This document shows, piece by piece, positions 1 through 6,837 of a stretch of 13,669 nucleotides of DNA. Each line of letters begins with the position of its first letter. Position 1 is the first letter of the stretch. The translations under genes were made by a program, and so were the position numbers. The notes under the pieces are model-generated. The model ran no database searches. It was not told the origin of the DNA and saw only the letters and a program-made list of their open reading frames with translations. Source of the stretch: Bacteroidales bacterium (GTDB lineage Bacteria > Bacteroidota > Bacteroidia > Bacteroidales > SM23-62); the NCBI GenBank assembly GCA_016783865.1, contig JADHVS010000115.1, forward strand, positions 1-13,669. The letters are read 5' to 3'.

Positions 1-44
1 TACCTTTGTTCCATTGTGAGATGGCAATAACTCTTCTTTGTCAT
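1..44 (-). CDS. IS30-like transposase, N-terminal fragment (runs off window)
   Basis: Reading leftward from an ATG at 44-42, the reverse strand encodes MTKKSYCHLTMEQR and then leaves the window. The pattern K-x-Y-x-H-L-T-x-E-Q-R is typical of the start of IS30-family transposases, where it opens the N-terminal helix-turn-helix. Only 14 residues are visible, so the family call rests on this short motif. The 5' side holds a large imperfect inverted repeat (47-120), which could be part of the insertion sequence end. If correct, an IS element sits directly left of the window and its terminus lies between about 45 and 210. Confidence 0.5.
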   Translation of the reverse strand, partial: MTKKSYCHLTMEQR

Positions 45-46
45 TT

Positions 47-120
47 TGCAACGATTGAAATTTTTAGCACTTCAAAGATAAGCGAGCTAGCTCGCTTATC
101 TTTGATCTTTAATCGTCGCA
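47..120. repeat. Inverted repeat with a perfect 34-bp palindromic core
   Basis: Positions 72-105 form a perfect 34-bp palindrome centred between 88 and 89 (half-site TCAAAGATAAGCGAGCT). The symmetry resumes outside it: TGCAACGATTGAAA at 47-60 pairs imperfectly with TTTAATCGTCGCA at 108-120, with about 9 extra nt in the left arm. It lies between the IS30-like start and the promoter of the first AKR. It could be an IS end, a structure shielding the transposase from read-through, or a terminator. No T-run follows on either side, so a simple intrinsic terminator is unlikely. Confidence 0.75.
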
Positions 121-157
121 CTTACTAATTGAATTTTCGTATGATTTAAATAATAAA

Positions 158-188
158 TTGATTTAACCCATTCCATGTACTACTTTTG
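158..188 (+). promoter_or_regulatory. Bacteroidota-type promoter of the first AKR gene
   Basis: TTG at 158-160, a 20-nt spacer, then TACTTTTG at 181-188. This fits the Bacteroidota sigma-ABfr consensus (TTTG, about 20 nt, TAnnTTTG). Transcription would begin near 194, leaving a leader of about 17 nt before the ATG at 212. Confidence 0.6.
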
Positions 189-211
189 AATAATCAAGAA
201 AACAATTAATC

Positions 212-1720
212 ATGAAATCATTCAGCCATTCCAGAAGAAATTTCCTCAAAACCAGTGCAGCGGTTACTGCCGGTGCAGCGTTCAGCCCATATATCATCAG
301 TTGCCGAAGGGAACCGGTGCCCGAACTGATGAAAAGACCTTTTGGTAAAATCGATTTTGAAGTGACTACATTCGGACTGGGAGGACAGGCATCCATCCAG
401 TGGGTGCCACCGGATCTCGATCCGGCCGGGATCATTGTCAAAGCCTTCAGGAAAGGTGTGAATTATTTTGACACATCCAACCTGTACGGTCCAAGTCAGT
501 CGAATTACGGCCGTGCATTCAGGGCTATTGATCTTGTACCGGGAAGAGTTGGCTATAATGAACCCATGAGAAAATCCATATTCTTAACTTCCAAAACTCA
601 CTTGCGGTGGGGTAAAGGTGGTTCTCCCAGGGAAGGTGTTGGAAACCGGACCAATGGTGTGAATCCAAACCACACCCTTTATGACGTTAAACGCAGCCTC
701 TCCCAGGTCTTCGGGGATGGAAGCGGCAACTATCCGGAAGGTGCATACCTGGATATGGTGCTCATCCACAGCCTGACTAACAGGGAAGAAGTGGATGTCC
801 TTTATGAGGGTATTGAAGAAACTCATCCAGGAATGGAAAACATAGGGGCCCTGGCCGTATTGCGTGATGTCAGGGATGGCACCAATCGGACCGGACTGAA
901 TCCCAAAAATGAAAAGCTGATCCGCCATATTGGTTTTTCGGGACATTATTCAGCACCGGTAATGATGGATATGATCCGACGTGACCAATACGGGATCCTG
1001 GATGGAATGCTGGTGGCCATCAATTCAAACGACAAACTCAATATGAACATGCAGAACAATGTCATCCAGGTGGCCCGGGCAAAAGACATGGGTGTCATCG
1101 GGATGAAGGTGTTTGCAGATGGTGCCATGTATACCAAAGAAGCCAACTGGACCAATACATCGGACCAGGTGGTCAGGATGGTTGGAACCAGCGAACTTCC
1201 AAGCAGACCACTGATCCAGTATGCTCTGACCACTCCCGGAGTGCATACGGCCATAATCGGGATTGGCCATATCGACGATGATTCATTAAAGTGCCAGCTG
1301 ACTCAGAATATTGAAGCAGCCCAGATTACTCCGGATGGATTAAGTGAGTCCGACAGGTTGCATGTAGAGGAGATGACCGGCAAAGTAAAGGACGGAAAAA
1401 CCAATTATTTCCAGGTTGATGAAGGGGGTTTATCAGCTCCTGACAAGGCCGCTGTTTCTCAAAAAACAGAGGATGGACAACGCGTGGTAGAACTGTCATG
1501 GAACAGTCCTGTAGCTGGCCCCGAACCCATTGAAAAATACGAGATCTGGAGGGACAACGAAAAAATAGCCGATATCGGATTTGAACCGCAGACTTCCTGG
1601 GAACCAAATTCATTTATTGATAAACCTGGTGATAAGGCGGCTCATAATTATACTGTTTCGGTAGTTGATAAGGTCGGGAATATCATGAAAACAGAGGACC
1701 TGCTGGTAAAATCAGTCTGA
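212..1720 (+). CDS. Tat-exported aldo/keto reductase with C-terminal fibronectin-III-like domain
   Basis: The 502-residue product begins with a twin-arginine signal (SRRNFLK, residues 7-13) and a hydrophobic stretch ending in IISC at 28-31, so it may be a Tat-exported lipoprotein anchored at Cys31. Residues about 40-370 form an aldo/keto reductase barrel. All four residues of the classical tetrad can be placed: Asp87 and Tyr92 in YFDTSNLYG, Lys128 in TSKTH, and His186 in LIHS. A linker leads to a beta-rich segment (about 408-500) with an LSWNSP...KYEIWRDNEKIA...YTVSVVD pattern resembling a fibronectin type III domain. Members of the family use NAD(P)H or another cofactor to reduce carbonyls; the substrate here is unknown. 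It has its own promoter and converges on the CWC gene with only 4 nt between. The AKR-plus-FN3 arrangement is uncommon in my experience. Confidence 0.88.
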   Translation: MKSFSHSRRNFLKTSAAVTAGAAFSPYIISCRREPVPELMKRPFGKIDFEVTTFGLGGQASIQWVPPDLDPAGIIVKAFRKGVNYFDTSNLYGPSQSNYGRAFRAIDLVPGRVGYNEPMRKSIFLTSKTHLRWGKGGSPREGVGNRTNGVNPNHTLYDVKRSLSQVFGDGSGNYPEGAYLDMVLIHSLTNREEVDVLYEGIEETHPGMENIGALAVLRDVRDGTNRTGLNPKNEKLIRHIGFSGHYSAPVMMDMIRRDQYGILDGMLVAINSNDKLNMNMQNNVIQVARAKDMGVIGMKVFADGAMYTKEANWTNTSDQVVRMVGTSELPSRPLIQYALTTPGVHTAIIGIGHIDDDSLKCQLTQNIEAAQITPDGLSESDRLHVEEMTGKVKDGKTNYFQVDEGGLSAPDKAAVSQKTEDGQRVVELSWNSPVAGPEPIEKYEIWRDNEKIADIGFEPQTSWEPNSFIDKPGDKAAHNYTVSVVDKVGNIMKTEDLLVKSV

Positions 1721-1724
1721 TGAT

Positions 1725-1910
1725 TTATTCCTCTGCATAATCTATCAGGCAGTCAGCACAAAGGCAATCATCATACTTTTGAATTATTTCGAGGTAATCT
1801 TTCCGGTGAATCTGTAATTTTTCACACCAACAGTCATCATCAGAGAAACATTCAAATTCCCTCCCGCATTTGGGACAAGTTTTTATTTCTGATGCTTGCA
1901 CCATGCTCAC
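1725..1910 (-). CDS. Small cysteine-rich CWC-family protein
   Basis: A 61-residue protein with CPKCGREFEC, a central CWC triplet (residues 28-30) and a C-terminal CLCADCL. This spacing is that of the cysteine-rich CWC family (Pfam Cysteine_rich_CWC), small proteins thought to bind a metal, probably zinc; their role is not established. The start shown is GTG at 1910-1908, overlapping the folB stop in the arrangement GTGA, which suggests translational coupling. The in-frame ATG two codons later (1904-1902) is an equally reasonable start giving 59 residues. It is cotranscribed with folB. No signal peptide is visible, so it is likely cytoplasmic. Confidence 0.75.
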   Translation of the reverse strand: MSMVQASEIKTCPKCGREFECFSDDDCWCEKLQIHRKDYLEIIQKYDDCLCADCLIDYAEE

Positions 1911-2260
1911 CGTGTGAGGGTTACACTGACCCGGTCAATCCTTCCCCCACCCATGGGGGGATTCATCTTGGATACCTTTACGGTCACTTTATCGATCCCG
2001 TTAAACTGGTTATAAATAGCATCCATGATCCTCCTGGCAATGTGTTCCAGTAGATTTGATTTCTTCTCCATCTCCTCCTTGACCAGCCGGTAGGCCACCT
2101 GGTAATTGATGGCATCTTTCAGATTATCCGATCCGGCAGGGAGAGACATGTCAGCCTCAATCGAAAGGTCAACCAGGAATTTGTTCCCGACAATCTGCTC
2201 TTCCCGGTAATGCCCGTGAAAAGCATAGAACTCCATATTTTCAATTTGAATCAGGCCCAT
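1907..2260 (-). CDS. folB: Dihydroneopterin aldolase
   Basis: The 117-residue product matches FolB along its whole length and is of normal size. Recognisable features are the N-terminal IENMEFYAFHGHYREEQ (conserved acidic residues at 20-21), the conserved Tyr53 region (INYQVAYRLV), LLEHIARRI (Glu72) and the C-terminal KMNPPMGGGIDRV-type motif with the likely catalytic Lys98. FolB converts 7,8-dihydroneopterin to 6-hydroxymethyl-dihydropterin and glycolaldehyde in folate synthesis, acting in the cytoplasm as a homo-oligomer. It is divergent from glnS across 142 nt and overlaps the downstream CWC gene by 4 nt. I found no convincing TAnnTTTG promoter directly upstream on this strand. Confidence 0.93.
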   Translation of the reverse strand: MGLIQIENMEFYAFHGHYREEQIVGNKFLVDLSIEADMSLPAGSDNLKDAINYQVAYRLVKEEMEKKSNLLEHIARRIMDAIYNQFNGIDKVTVKVSKMNPPMGGGRIDRVSVTLTR

Positions 2261-2352
2261 TTTTTACATTCCGATCTGCTAAAATACAAAATCCTGTGTT
2301 TCTTCTAATCAAGTTTATATTGACTGGTCACCAATGGTGGCAACAATCATAT

Positions 2353-2384
2353 TTTGCGGTTACCGTTTTTTACTTCTAAATTTG
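2353..2384 (+). promoter_or_regulatory. Bacteroidota-type promoter of glnS
   Basis: TTTG at 2353-2356, a 20-nt spacer, then TAAATTTG at 2377-2384, a full match to the consensus. Transcription would start about 2390, giving a leader of roughly 13 nt before the ATG at 2403. Confidence 0.7.
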
Positions 2385-2402
2385 CGAGTCGAAATATTAT
2401 GA

Positions 2403-4106
2403 ATGGCAAAAACATCTATGAGCGAGACACCTAAAGAACCAAAATCCCTCAACTTCATTGAGACGATCATTGAAGAAGACCTCAAAACGGGCAAATATGA
2501 CAAACTTGTGCATACCCGTTTCCCACCGGAACCCAATGGATACCTGCACATCGGACATGCAAAATCGATTTGTCTGAATTTTGGTATGGCCCAAAAGTAC
2601 AATGGAAAATGTAACCTGAGGTTCGATGATACCAACCCGGTAAAGGAAGATGTTGAATATGTTGATTCCATAAAGGAAGATGTCAGGTGGCTCGGTTTCG
2701 ATTGGAAGGACAGGGAATATTATGCCTCTGATTATTTTGGACAGTTATATGATTTTGCGGTTCAGCTTATCAAAGACGGGAAAGCTTATGTGGATGACCA
2801 GTCGGTAGAAGCTATAAGTGAACAGCGCGGGACACTAACCCGGCCTGGTGTTGAAAGTCCATGCCGGGCACGTCCGGTTGAAACCAACCTGGAACTTTTC
2901 GAAAAAATGAAGAATGGGGAGCTCGAAGAAGGGACACATGTGTTGCGTGCAAAGATCGATATGGCCTCACCAAATATGCACATGCGCGATCCGGTCATTT
3001 ACAGGATCAAACATGCAGCCCATCATCGAACCGGCAAGGATTGGTGTATTTACCCCATGTACGATTTCGCCCACGGACAATCGGATTATTTCGAAGGGAT
3101 AACGCACTCCATCTGTACACTGGAGTTTGAGGTCCACCGCCCACTGTACGACTGGCTCGTTGATGAATTAAAAACAGGTGATTACCGCCCATACCAGTAT
3201 GAATTTGCCCGCCTCAACCTCAACTACACGGTGATGAGCAAGAGGAAATTGCTTGAGCTCGTCCAGGAAAAACTGGTAAAGGGATGGGATGATCCCAGGA
3301 TGCCTACCATATCAGGTTTGAGAAGACGCGGATATACACCTGAATCCATCCGTAATTTCGCTGAGACTGTTGGAGTGACCAAGGTGGATGGAATCATTGA
3401 TATGGGATTACTTGAACACAGCATCCGCGAAGACTTGAATAAGAAAGCACCCCGGGTGATGGTTGTGCTTGATCCCCTGAAGGTGGTCATAACCAATTAC
3501 CCGGATGAAAAGACCGAATGGATGGAGACAATAAACAATCCGGAGGATGAAAGCATGGGAAGTCGGAAAATTCCATTCTGCAAAGAAATTTATATTGAAC
3601 AGGACGATTTTATGGAAGATCCTCCCGGGAAATTTTTCAGGCTGGCACCAGGAAGGGAGGTCAGGCTGAAGAGCGCGTATATCATCAAATGTGAAGAGGT
3701 GATCAAGGATGCATCAGGAAAAATCAACGAAGTCAGGGGCACATATGATCCCGAAACCAGAAGCGGGGGATCAGAATCCAACCGTAAAGTAAAAGGCACC
3801 CTCCACTGGGTATCAGCGCAACATGCCGTCCAGGCCGATGTTCGGCTGTACGACAGGCTATTTATCACCGAAAACCCGGATGAAGCAGAGGAAGGCAAGG
3901 ATTTCAGATCGAACCTGAATCCGGAATCGCTAAAAACGGTCACCGCATATTGCGAACCCGGACTGAAAGATTCAGAACCCGGTACAAAATTTCAGTTTCA
4001 GCGCTTAGGCTATTTTTGTGTGGATCCGGACTCAGAAGTTGGGAAGCTCGTCTTTAACAGGACTGTTACGTTGAGGGACAGCTGGGCAAAAATCCAGATG
4101 AAATAA
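2403..4106 (+). CDS. glnS: Glutaminyl-tRNA synthetase
   Basis: The 567-residue product is a class I aminoacyl-tRNA synthetase of the Gln/Glu type. [15 protein letters not shown] at 41-55 carries the HIGH signature (49-52), and VMSKRKL at 277-283 is the KMSKS loop in the variant typical of GlnRS. The RFDDTNP motif near residue 75 and the beta-barrel anticodon-binding region (about 340-567) complete the family architecture, and the length is standard. It charges tRNA-Gln directly with glutamine in the cytoplasm. GlnRS is preferred over GluRS because of the [12 protein letters not shown] signature, the two C-terminal beta barrels and the overall length. The start at 2403 is supported by the promoter 19 nt upstream. 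An ATG at 2399 is out of frame. Heptamer repeats begin immediately after the stop. Confidence 0.96.
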   Translation: MAKTSMSETPKEPKSLNFIETIIEEDLKTGKYDKLVHTRFPPEPNGYLHIGHAKSICLNFGMAQKYNGKCNLRFDDTNPVKEDVEYVDSIKEDVRWLGFDWKDREYYASDYFGQLYDFAVQLIKDGKAYVDDQSVEAISEQRGTLTRPGVESPCRARPVETNLELFEKMKNGELEEGTHVLRAKIDMASPNMHMRDPVIYRIKHAAHHRTGKDWCIYPMYDFAHGQSDYFEGITHSICTLEFEVHRPLYDWLVDELKTGDYRPYQYEFARLNLNYTVMSKRKLLELVQEKLVKGWDDPRMPTISGLRRRGYTPESIRNFAETVGVTKVDGIIDMGLLEHSIREDLNKKAPRVMVVLDPLKVVITNYPDEKTEWMETINNPEDESMGSRKIPFCKEIYIEQDDFMEDPPGKFFRLAPGREVRLKSAYIIKCEEVIKDASGKINEVRGTYDPETRSGGSESNRKVKGTLHWVSAQHAVQADVRLYDRLFITENPDEAEEGKDFRSNLNPESLKTVTAYCEPGLKDSEPGTKFQFQRLGYFCVDPDSEVGKLVFNRTVTLRDSWAKIQMK

Positions 4107-4147
4107 GAGTTCTTAGTTCCTGGTTCCTGGTTCCTGGTTCTTGGTTT
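4107..4147 (+). repeat. Degenerate TTCCTGG heptamer array after glnS
   Basis: After a leading GTTCTTAG, the heptamer TTCCTGG occurs three times in tandem (4117-4123, 4124-4130, 4131-4137), followed by TTCTTGG (4138-4144). It starts one base after the glnS stop codon. A related array in opposite orientation lies at 4764-4796, so the two frame the four-helix-bundle gene. Confidence 0.8.
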
Positions 4148-4153
4148 GCACGA

Positions 4154-4675
4154 TTATTGATATTTGAATCCTTTGAGGTTACTTCTTTTTAAATAGTTCA
4201 TTAATCCTGTAATGGCTTTACCAATCTGATCTGAAAGATCTTTCGCGGTTTTAAATTCTTCCGCAGAGATATAATTTTGATCAATTGAGCGATATAGCTG
4301 GGATTTTACTTCACCAACTGAGCCTCTGGATATTGAAAGGTATTGACTAAATTCTTTATTACCACCTCTGTTAAAACCTTCAGCTATATTATCCATTACA
4401 GATCCAGACGAATCTCTGATTTGCTTTTTAAGGGAGAAATCTCTTGAAAATTTGTCTTTATATGTAAATAGATAAATCTTTCTACATAATTGACTCTCCT
4501 CGCAGCAAGCTGCGAGGAATCATCGATCCTTTATATAAATTTTTAATTGTGCTCGCTAACCCCGCAGCAAGCTACGGGGAAACGAGTTTCTGAGTTCGGC
4601 GAAGCCAATGCGCTCGCAGGATTCACGAGCCAATTTCCAACATTCAAGATCTTCAAAGTTTTTAATCGTAGACAT
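4154..4675 (-). pseudogene. Four-helix-bundle (S23/IVS-type) protein gene broken by a palindromic element
   Basis: Reverse-strand codons from the ATG at 4675-4673 give MSTIKNFEDLECWKLARE, the usual N-terminus of the four-helix-bundle family first known from 23S rRNA intervening sequences. The frame then enters the element at 4620 and stops at TAG 4558-4556, leaving a 39-residue peptide. Beyond the element the same frame resumes with LCRKIYLFTYKDKFSRD and the family motif SVMDNIAEGFNRGG, running to the stop at 4156-4154. Deleting 4490-4621 (132 nt) joins the parts into a 129-residue protein with the family's normal length and the junction ...ARE-LCRKIY. The downstream part could be re-initiated at Met in SVMDNIAEGF (80 residues), but this would lack helix 1. 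The biochemical role of the family is not settled; members bind no known cofactor. Confidence 0.85.
4492..4620 (+). mobile_element. Bipalindromic insertion element, copy 1 (129 bp)
   Basis: Non-coding element flanked by ATT at 4489-4491 and 4621-4623. Hairpin I is CCTCGCAGC-AA-GCTGCGAGG at 4498-4517 (9-bp perfect stem). Hairpin II is CCCCGCAGC-AA-GCTACGGGG at 4560-4579 (one mismatch). The two share the apex CAGCAAGCT and are separated by an AT-rich stretch and GCTCGCTAA. A segment at 4582-4608 is absent from copy 2, and the right end reads TGCGCTCGCAGG. Both ends and the ATT flanks agree with copy 2 at 10660-10761. The form recalls REP/BIME or MITE elements moved in trans by a transposase encoded elsewhere, but no mobilising enzyme is visible here. 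Confidence 0.85.
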
Positions 4676-4708
4676 ACATAAAGGGATAATTGCTTATCCC
4701 TTTATGTA
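4675..4708. repeat. Hairpin overlapping the four-helix gene start
   Basis: TACATAAAGGGATAA at 4675-4689 and its exact complement at 4694-4708 form a 15-bp stem with a 4-nt loop (TTGC). Its edge coincides with the first base of the ATG of the four-helix-bundle gene (4675, minus strand). In an mRNA it could fold across the leader and limit initiation; it could also be a terminator for transcription from either side, though no clear U-tract follows. Confidence 0.7.
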
Positions 4709-4763
4709 ATTCTTTTGAATTTATCGAAGTTATTTTTCTTTTTTATCACCCACTCACACACCC

Positions 4764-4796
4764 AACTAAGAACTAAGAACCAGGAACTAGGAACTT
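4764..4796 (-). repeat. Degenerate heptamer array, inverted relative to 4107-4147
   Basis: AACTAAG-AACTAAG-AACCAGG-AACTAGG-AACT is a run of 7-nt units. Its reverse complement reads AGTTCCTAGTTCCTGG and so on, closely resembling the array that follows glnS. Together the arrays bracket about 620 bp containing the four-helix-bundle gene and its inserted element. Confidence 0.7.
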
Positions 4797-4825
4797 CTAC
4801 AAAGCTCTATTCAATTCCGTTTCTC

Positions 4826-5326
4826 TTAATGGGTGGTTATTGATAGATTATACCTCCCCGTAGCCGCATTCGCCTTTATCTCATAGGTCCACTTACCCAC
4901 ATACTCTTCTTTATATTCTGAAAAAACTTTCGTCCATCGTACATCAGCAGAGTTATCAATGGTCAGGTTATTGAATTCAGATCCATCAGGCTTCTTCAAG
5001 GCAATATTAAGGTTACCTTCCTTAACCGTACCCTCAATTGCAATTTTCAACATATTGTAATTCTTCTCGACAGTAAAATTACCCTCCTTCGATACAGTTT
5101 CCTGATCAAACATCTTGCTTAAAGAAAGTTGTGAGCTGCCCTCATCCTGGTGTGACCAGGAACTATATAAAACATCCCCGTCGGAATAACTAGTGGCAAT
5201 ACCACTTGAACGAACACTCGATCTGGATGAAGATCTGGAATCGGAACTCTGCGCCTGCAACTCTGCAAATCCCTGGTAGGCCAGCACCAAAAAACTAACG
5301 AACAATATAGTCAATGCTTTTTTCAT
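4826..5326 (-). CDS. Secreted Ser/Arg-rich protein with beta-rich C-terminal half
   Basis: I do not recognise the family. The 166-residue product starts with a clear Sec signal peptide (MKKALTILFVSFLVLAYQGFA), followed by a low-complexity segment of Ser and Arg (about 26-42, SSDSRSSSRSSVRSS). The rest (about 50-166) alternates hydrophobic and polar residues in a beta-strand pattern, with LKIAIEGTVKEGNLNIALKKPDGSEF and a C-terminal GKWTYEIKANAATGRYNLSITTH. This resembles a small extracytoplasmic beta-sandwich. It is transcribed divergently from the two-component system across about 137 nt. A TAGTTTTG -7 element at 5363-5356 has no good -33 partner; that position is occupied by the 11-bp boxes at 5386-5414, which suggests activator control by the neighbouring response regulator. 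Confidence 0.7.
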   Translation of the reverse strand: MKKALTILFVSFLVLAYQGFAELQAQSSDSRSSSRSSVRSSGIATSYSDGDVLYSSWSHQDEGSSQLSLSKMFDQETVSKEGNFTVEKNYNMLKIAIEGTVKEGNLNIALKKPDGSEFNNLTIDNSADVRWTKVFSEYKEEYVGKWTYEIKANAATGRYNLSITTH

Positions 5327-5355
5327 GATTTTTAATTTTAATTTTAATGCTGATA

Positions 5356-5363
5356 CAAAACTA
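5356..5363 (-). promoter_or_regulatory. Candidate -7 element of the secreted Ser/Arg-rich gene
   Basis: On the minus strand 5363-5356 reads TAGTTTTG, matching TAnnTTTG. No TTTG is found about 20 nt upstream; the GTTAATG boxes begin there instead. The predicted start of transcription is near 5349, about 23 nt before the ATG. Confidence 0.4.
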
Positions 5364-5385
5364 CCAAGTAAAACCTGTCCATATT

Positions 5386-5414
5386 GTTAATGCTGTGTTA
5401 ATGCTGTGTTAATG
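5386..5414 (+). promoter_or_regulatory. Three GTTAATG direct repeats at 11-bp spacing (probable response-regulator boxes)
   Basis: GTTAATG occurs at 5386-5392, 5397-5403 and 5408-5414, separated both times by exactly CTGT. The 11-bp period puts all three on one face of the helix. OmpR/PhoB-family regulators bind tandem direct repeats of this period (the Pho box is the classical case), and such a regulator is encoded next door. The boxes end 7 nt before the -33 TTG of the kinase promoter and cover the expected -33 position of the divergent promoter. Confidence 0.6.
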
Positions 5415-5421
5415 AATATGC

Positions 5422-5451
5422 TTGTAAGTTGCTGATATTAAATTAATTTTG
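5422..5451 (+). promoter_or_regulatory. Bacteroidota-type promoter of the histidine kinase operon
   Basis: TTG at 5422-5424, a 19-nt spacer, then TAATTTTG at 5444-5451. The predicted transcription start (about 5457) lies only a few bases before the ATG at 5464, which rules out the in-frame TTG at 5449 as the start codon. Confidence 0.6.
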
Positions 5452-5463
5452 ACATTTGTATCA

Positions 5464-6837
5464 ATGAAATCCCGTATCGCCATATGGTTCTCGCTGGTTG
5501 CAGTGATCCTCCTGATCCTGATACAATATTATTCCATCTCCGAAATGTATAAAACCAAAAAGGATCAGTTCGATGACCGGTATGGCCGGCTTGTCAAGAG
5601 AGCCATGGTGAATTTTATGGAAACCTTTAAAGATCCCAGCCTGGATTCCCTTTTCCGGGTTGCCGATAATTATTCCCGGGAAAGTGTAATTAAAAGAGAA
5701 CAGGTCTTCTCAGATGAAGAAATTGAAGAACTGAACCAGGATGTACTCTCCACCTTTTCCCGGCTCATCCATGCCCAGGCAAAACCCGATGATTTCGTTA
5801 AACAATACCTTGAAGATGCCGGCGCCGAAACCGATTTTAAGGCGGGTTATTATATTAAAGAACTTAACCTGCTTTCATTCGACGACCAGTATCTTGTATA
5901 CCTCGATACTACTTCTGATTTTAAAATATATTCCGAAGCTTACCAGGCATATTCTTATCAAACTATTGGTAATTATTTCCAGGTCCGGTACGATTTTTAT
6001 ATCGACTTCACACACAAATCAGGAATTATTTACCGGGACATGGCCATCACCCTTGTCCTTGCTATTGTGACCATCCTGATCGTTATCCTTGTCTTCTATT
6101 TTACTGCCAGGAACATTATCGTGCTGAAAAAACTATCTGACCTGAAAACAGATTTCATCAACAATATGACCCATGAGTTGAAAACACCACTGTCAACCAT
6201 TGCAGTAGCCACCGCCTCCCTGAGCAAGCCTGAATTCCTGAAACAGCAGGAGAAAGTGATGGAGATCTCAAAACTGATCAATAAGCAAAACCGGCATCTG
6301 ACACAACTCATCGACAGGATACTCGACATCAGCATCTGGGAAAAAGACCAGGTAAGACTCGAAAAAAAATCGGTCCATATCATGGAATTTGTAAAAGAAA
6401 AATTGTCGTCCTTCCGCATCGAGCACCAGAATGAAGAACTCACAATTCATGAATATTATGACCTTGACAAAGATTATGTGCGGATAGATGATGTACATAT
6501 GACCACCGTTTTCAATAACCTTCTGTCCAATGCTGTGAAGTACTGCTCTGATAGCCCTGAATTGCATGTAAATGTTTCAGTTAAAAGAATGATTACCATC
6601 CGTATAAAAGACAATGGCATCGGCATTAAAAAAGAGGACCAGAAATATATTTTCGATAAATTTTACCGTATCGGGAAGGGTGATTTCAAAACAGTCAAGG
6701 GACTGGGCCTTGGGCTCTATTATGTGAAACAGATCGTGGATGCACATGGTGGGACCATCCATGTGGAAAGCGCACTTGGGAAAGGAACTACATTCATTAT
6801 TAATTTACCATTGAACAATGAACATCTTACTGGCTGA
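5464..6837 (+). CDS. Sensor histidine kinase, two membrane segments, no HAMP
   Basis: I place the start at ATG 5464 (457 residues); the longer reading from TTG 5449 would overlap the -7 promoter element. TM1 spans about 5-24 and TM2 about 194-214, enclosing a 170-residue periplasmic sensor region that I do not recognise. TM2 runs directly into the dimerisation domain with no HAMP. The phospho-accepting residue is His237 in NNMTHELKTPL. The ATPase domain has the N box (FNNLLSNAVKYC, from 350), the G1 box (DNGIGI, from 383), the F box (KFYRIGKG) and the G2 box (GLGLGLYYV, near 413). It should autophosphorylate and pass phosphate to the overlapping response regulator gene. The signal sensed is unknown. 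Confidence 0.92.
   Translation: MKSRIAIWFSLVAVILLILIQYYSISEMYKTKKDQFDDRYGRLVKRAMVNFMETFKDPSLDSLFRVADNYSRESVIKREQVFSDEEIEELNQDVLSTFSRLIHAQAKPDDFVKQYLEDAGAETDFKAGYYIKELNLLSFDDQYLVYLDTTSDFKIYSEAYQAYSYQTIGNYFQVRYDFYIDFTHKSGIIYRDMAITLVLAIVTILIVILVFYFTARNIIVLKKLSDLKTDFINNMTHELKTPLSTIAVATASLSKPEFLKQQEKVMEISKLINKQNRHLTQLIDRILDISIWEKDQVRLEKKSVHIMEFVKEKLSSFRIEHQNEELTIHEYYDLDKDYVRIDDVHMTTVFNNLLSNAVKYCSDSPELHVNVSVKRMITIRIKDNGIGIKKEDQKYIFDKFYRIGKGDFKTVKGLGLGLYYVKQIVDAHGGTIHVESALGKGTTFIINLPLNNEHLTG

Noticed and set aside
49..120. Remnant of a second four-helix-bundle gene on the minus strand
   Set aside because: ACGATTAAA followed after the palindrome by TTTGAAGTGCTAAAA faintly recalls ATIK-FE-x-LK, but the match is too short and is interrupted by an early stop.
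3007..3192. Reverse-strand frames inside glnS and other large genes
   Set aside because: They are shadows of strongly supported genes on the other strand and show no family features.
4154..4396. An intact 80-residue four-helix-bundle gene
   Set aside because: Coding homology continues upstream of the Met through LCRKIYLFTYKDKFSRD to the element and resumes beyond it, so this is only the 3' part of the gene.
4491..4623. CRISPR-like repeat because of the two palindromic units
   Set aside because: There are only two hairpins, of unequal sequence, with no regular spacers and no cas genes; the second copy lies 6 kb away inside another gene.
5449..5463. TTG start five codons upstream of ATG 5464 for the histidine kinase
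   Set aside because: The TTG is part of the predicted -7 promoter element TAATTTTG (5444-5451), so it would not be in the mRNA.
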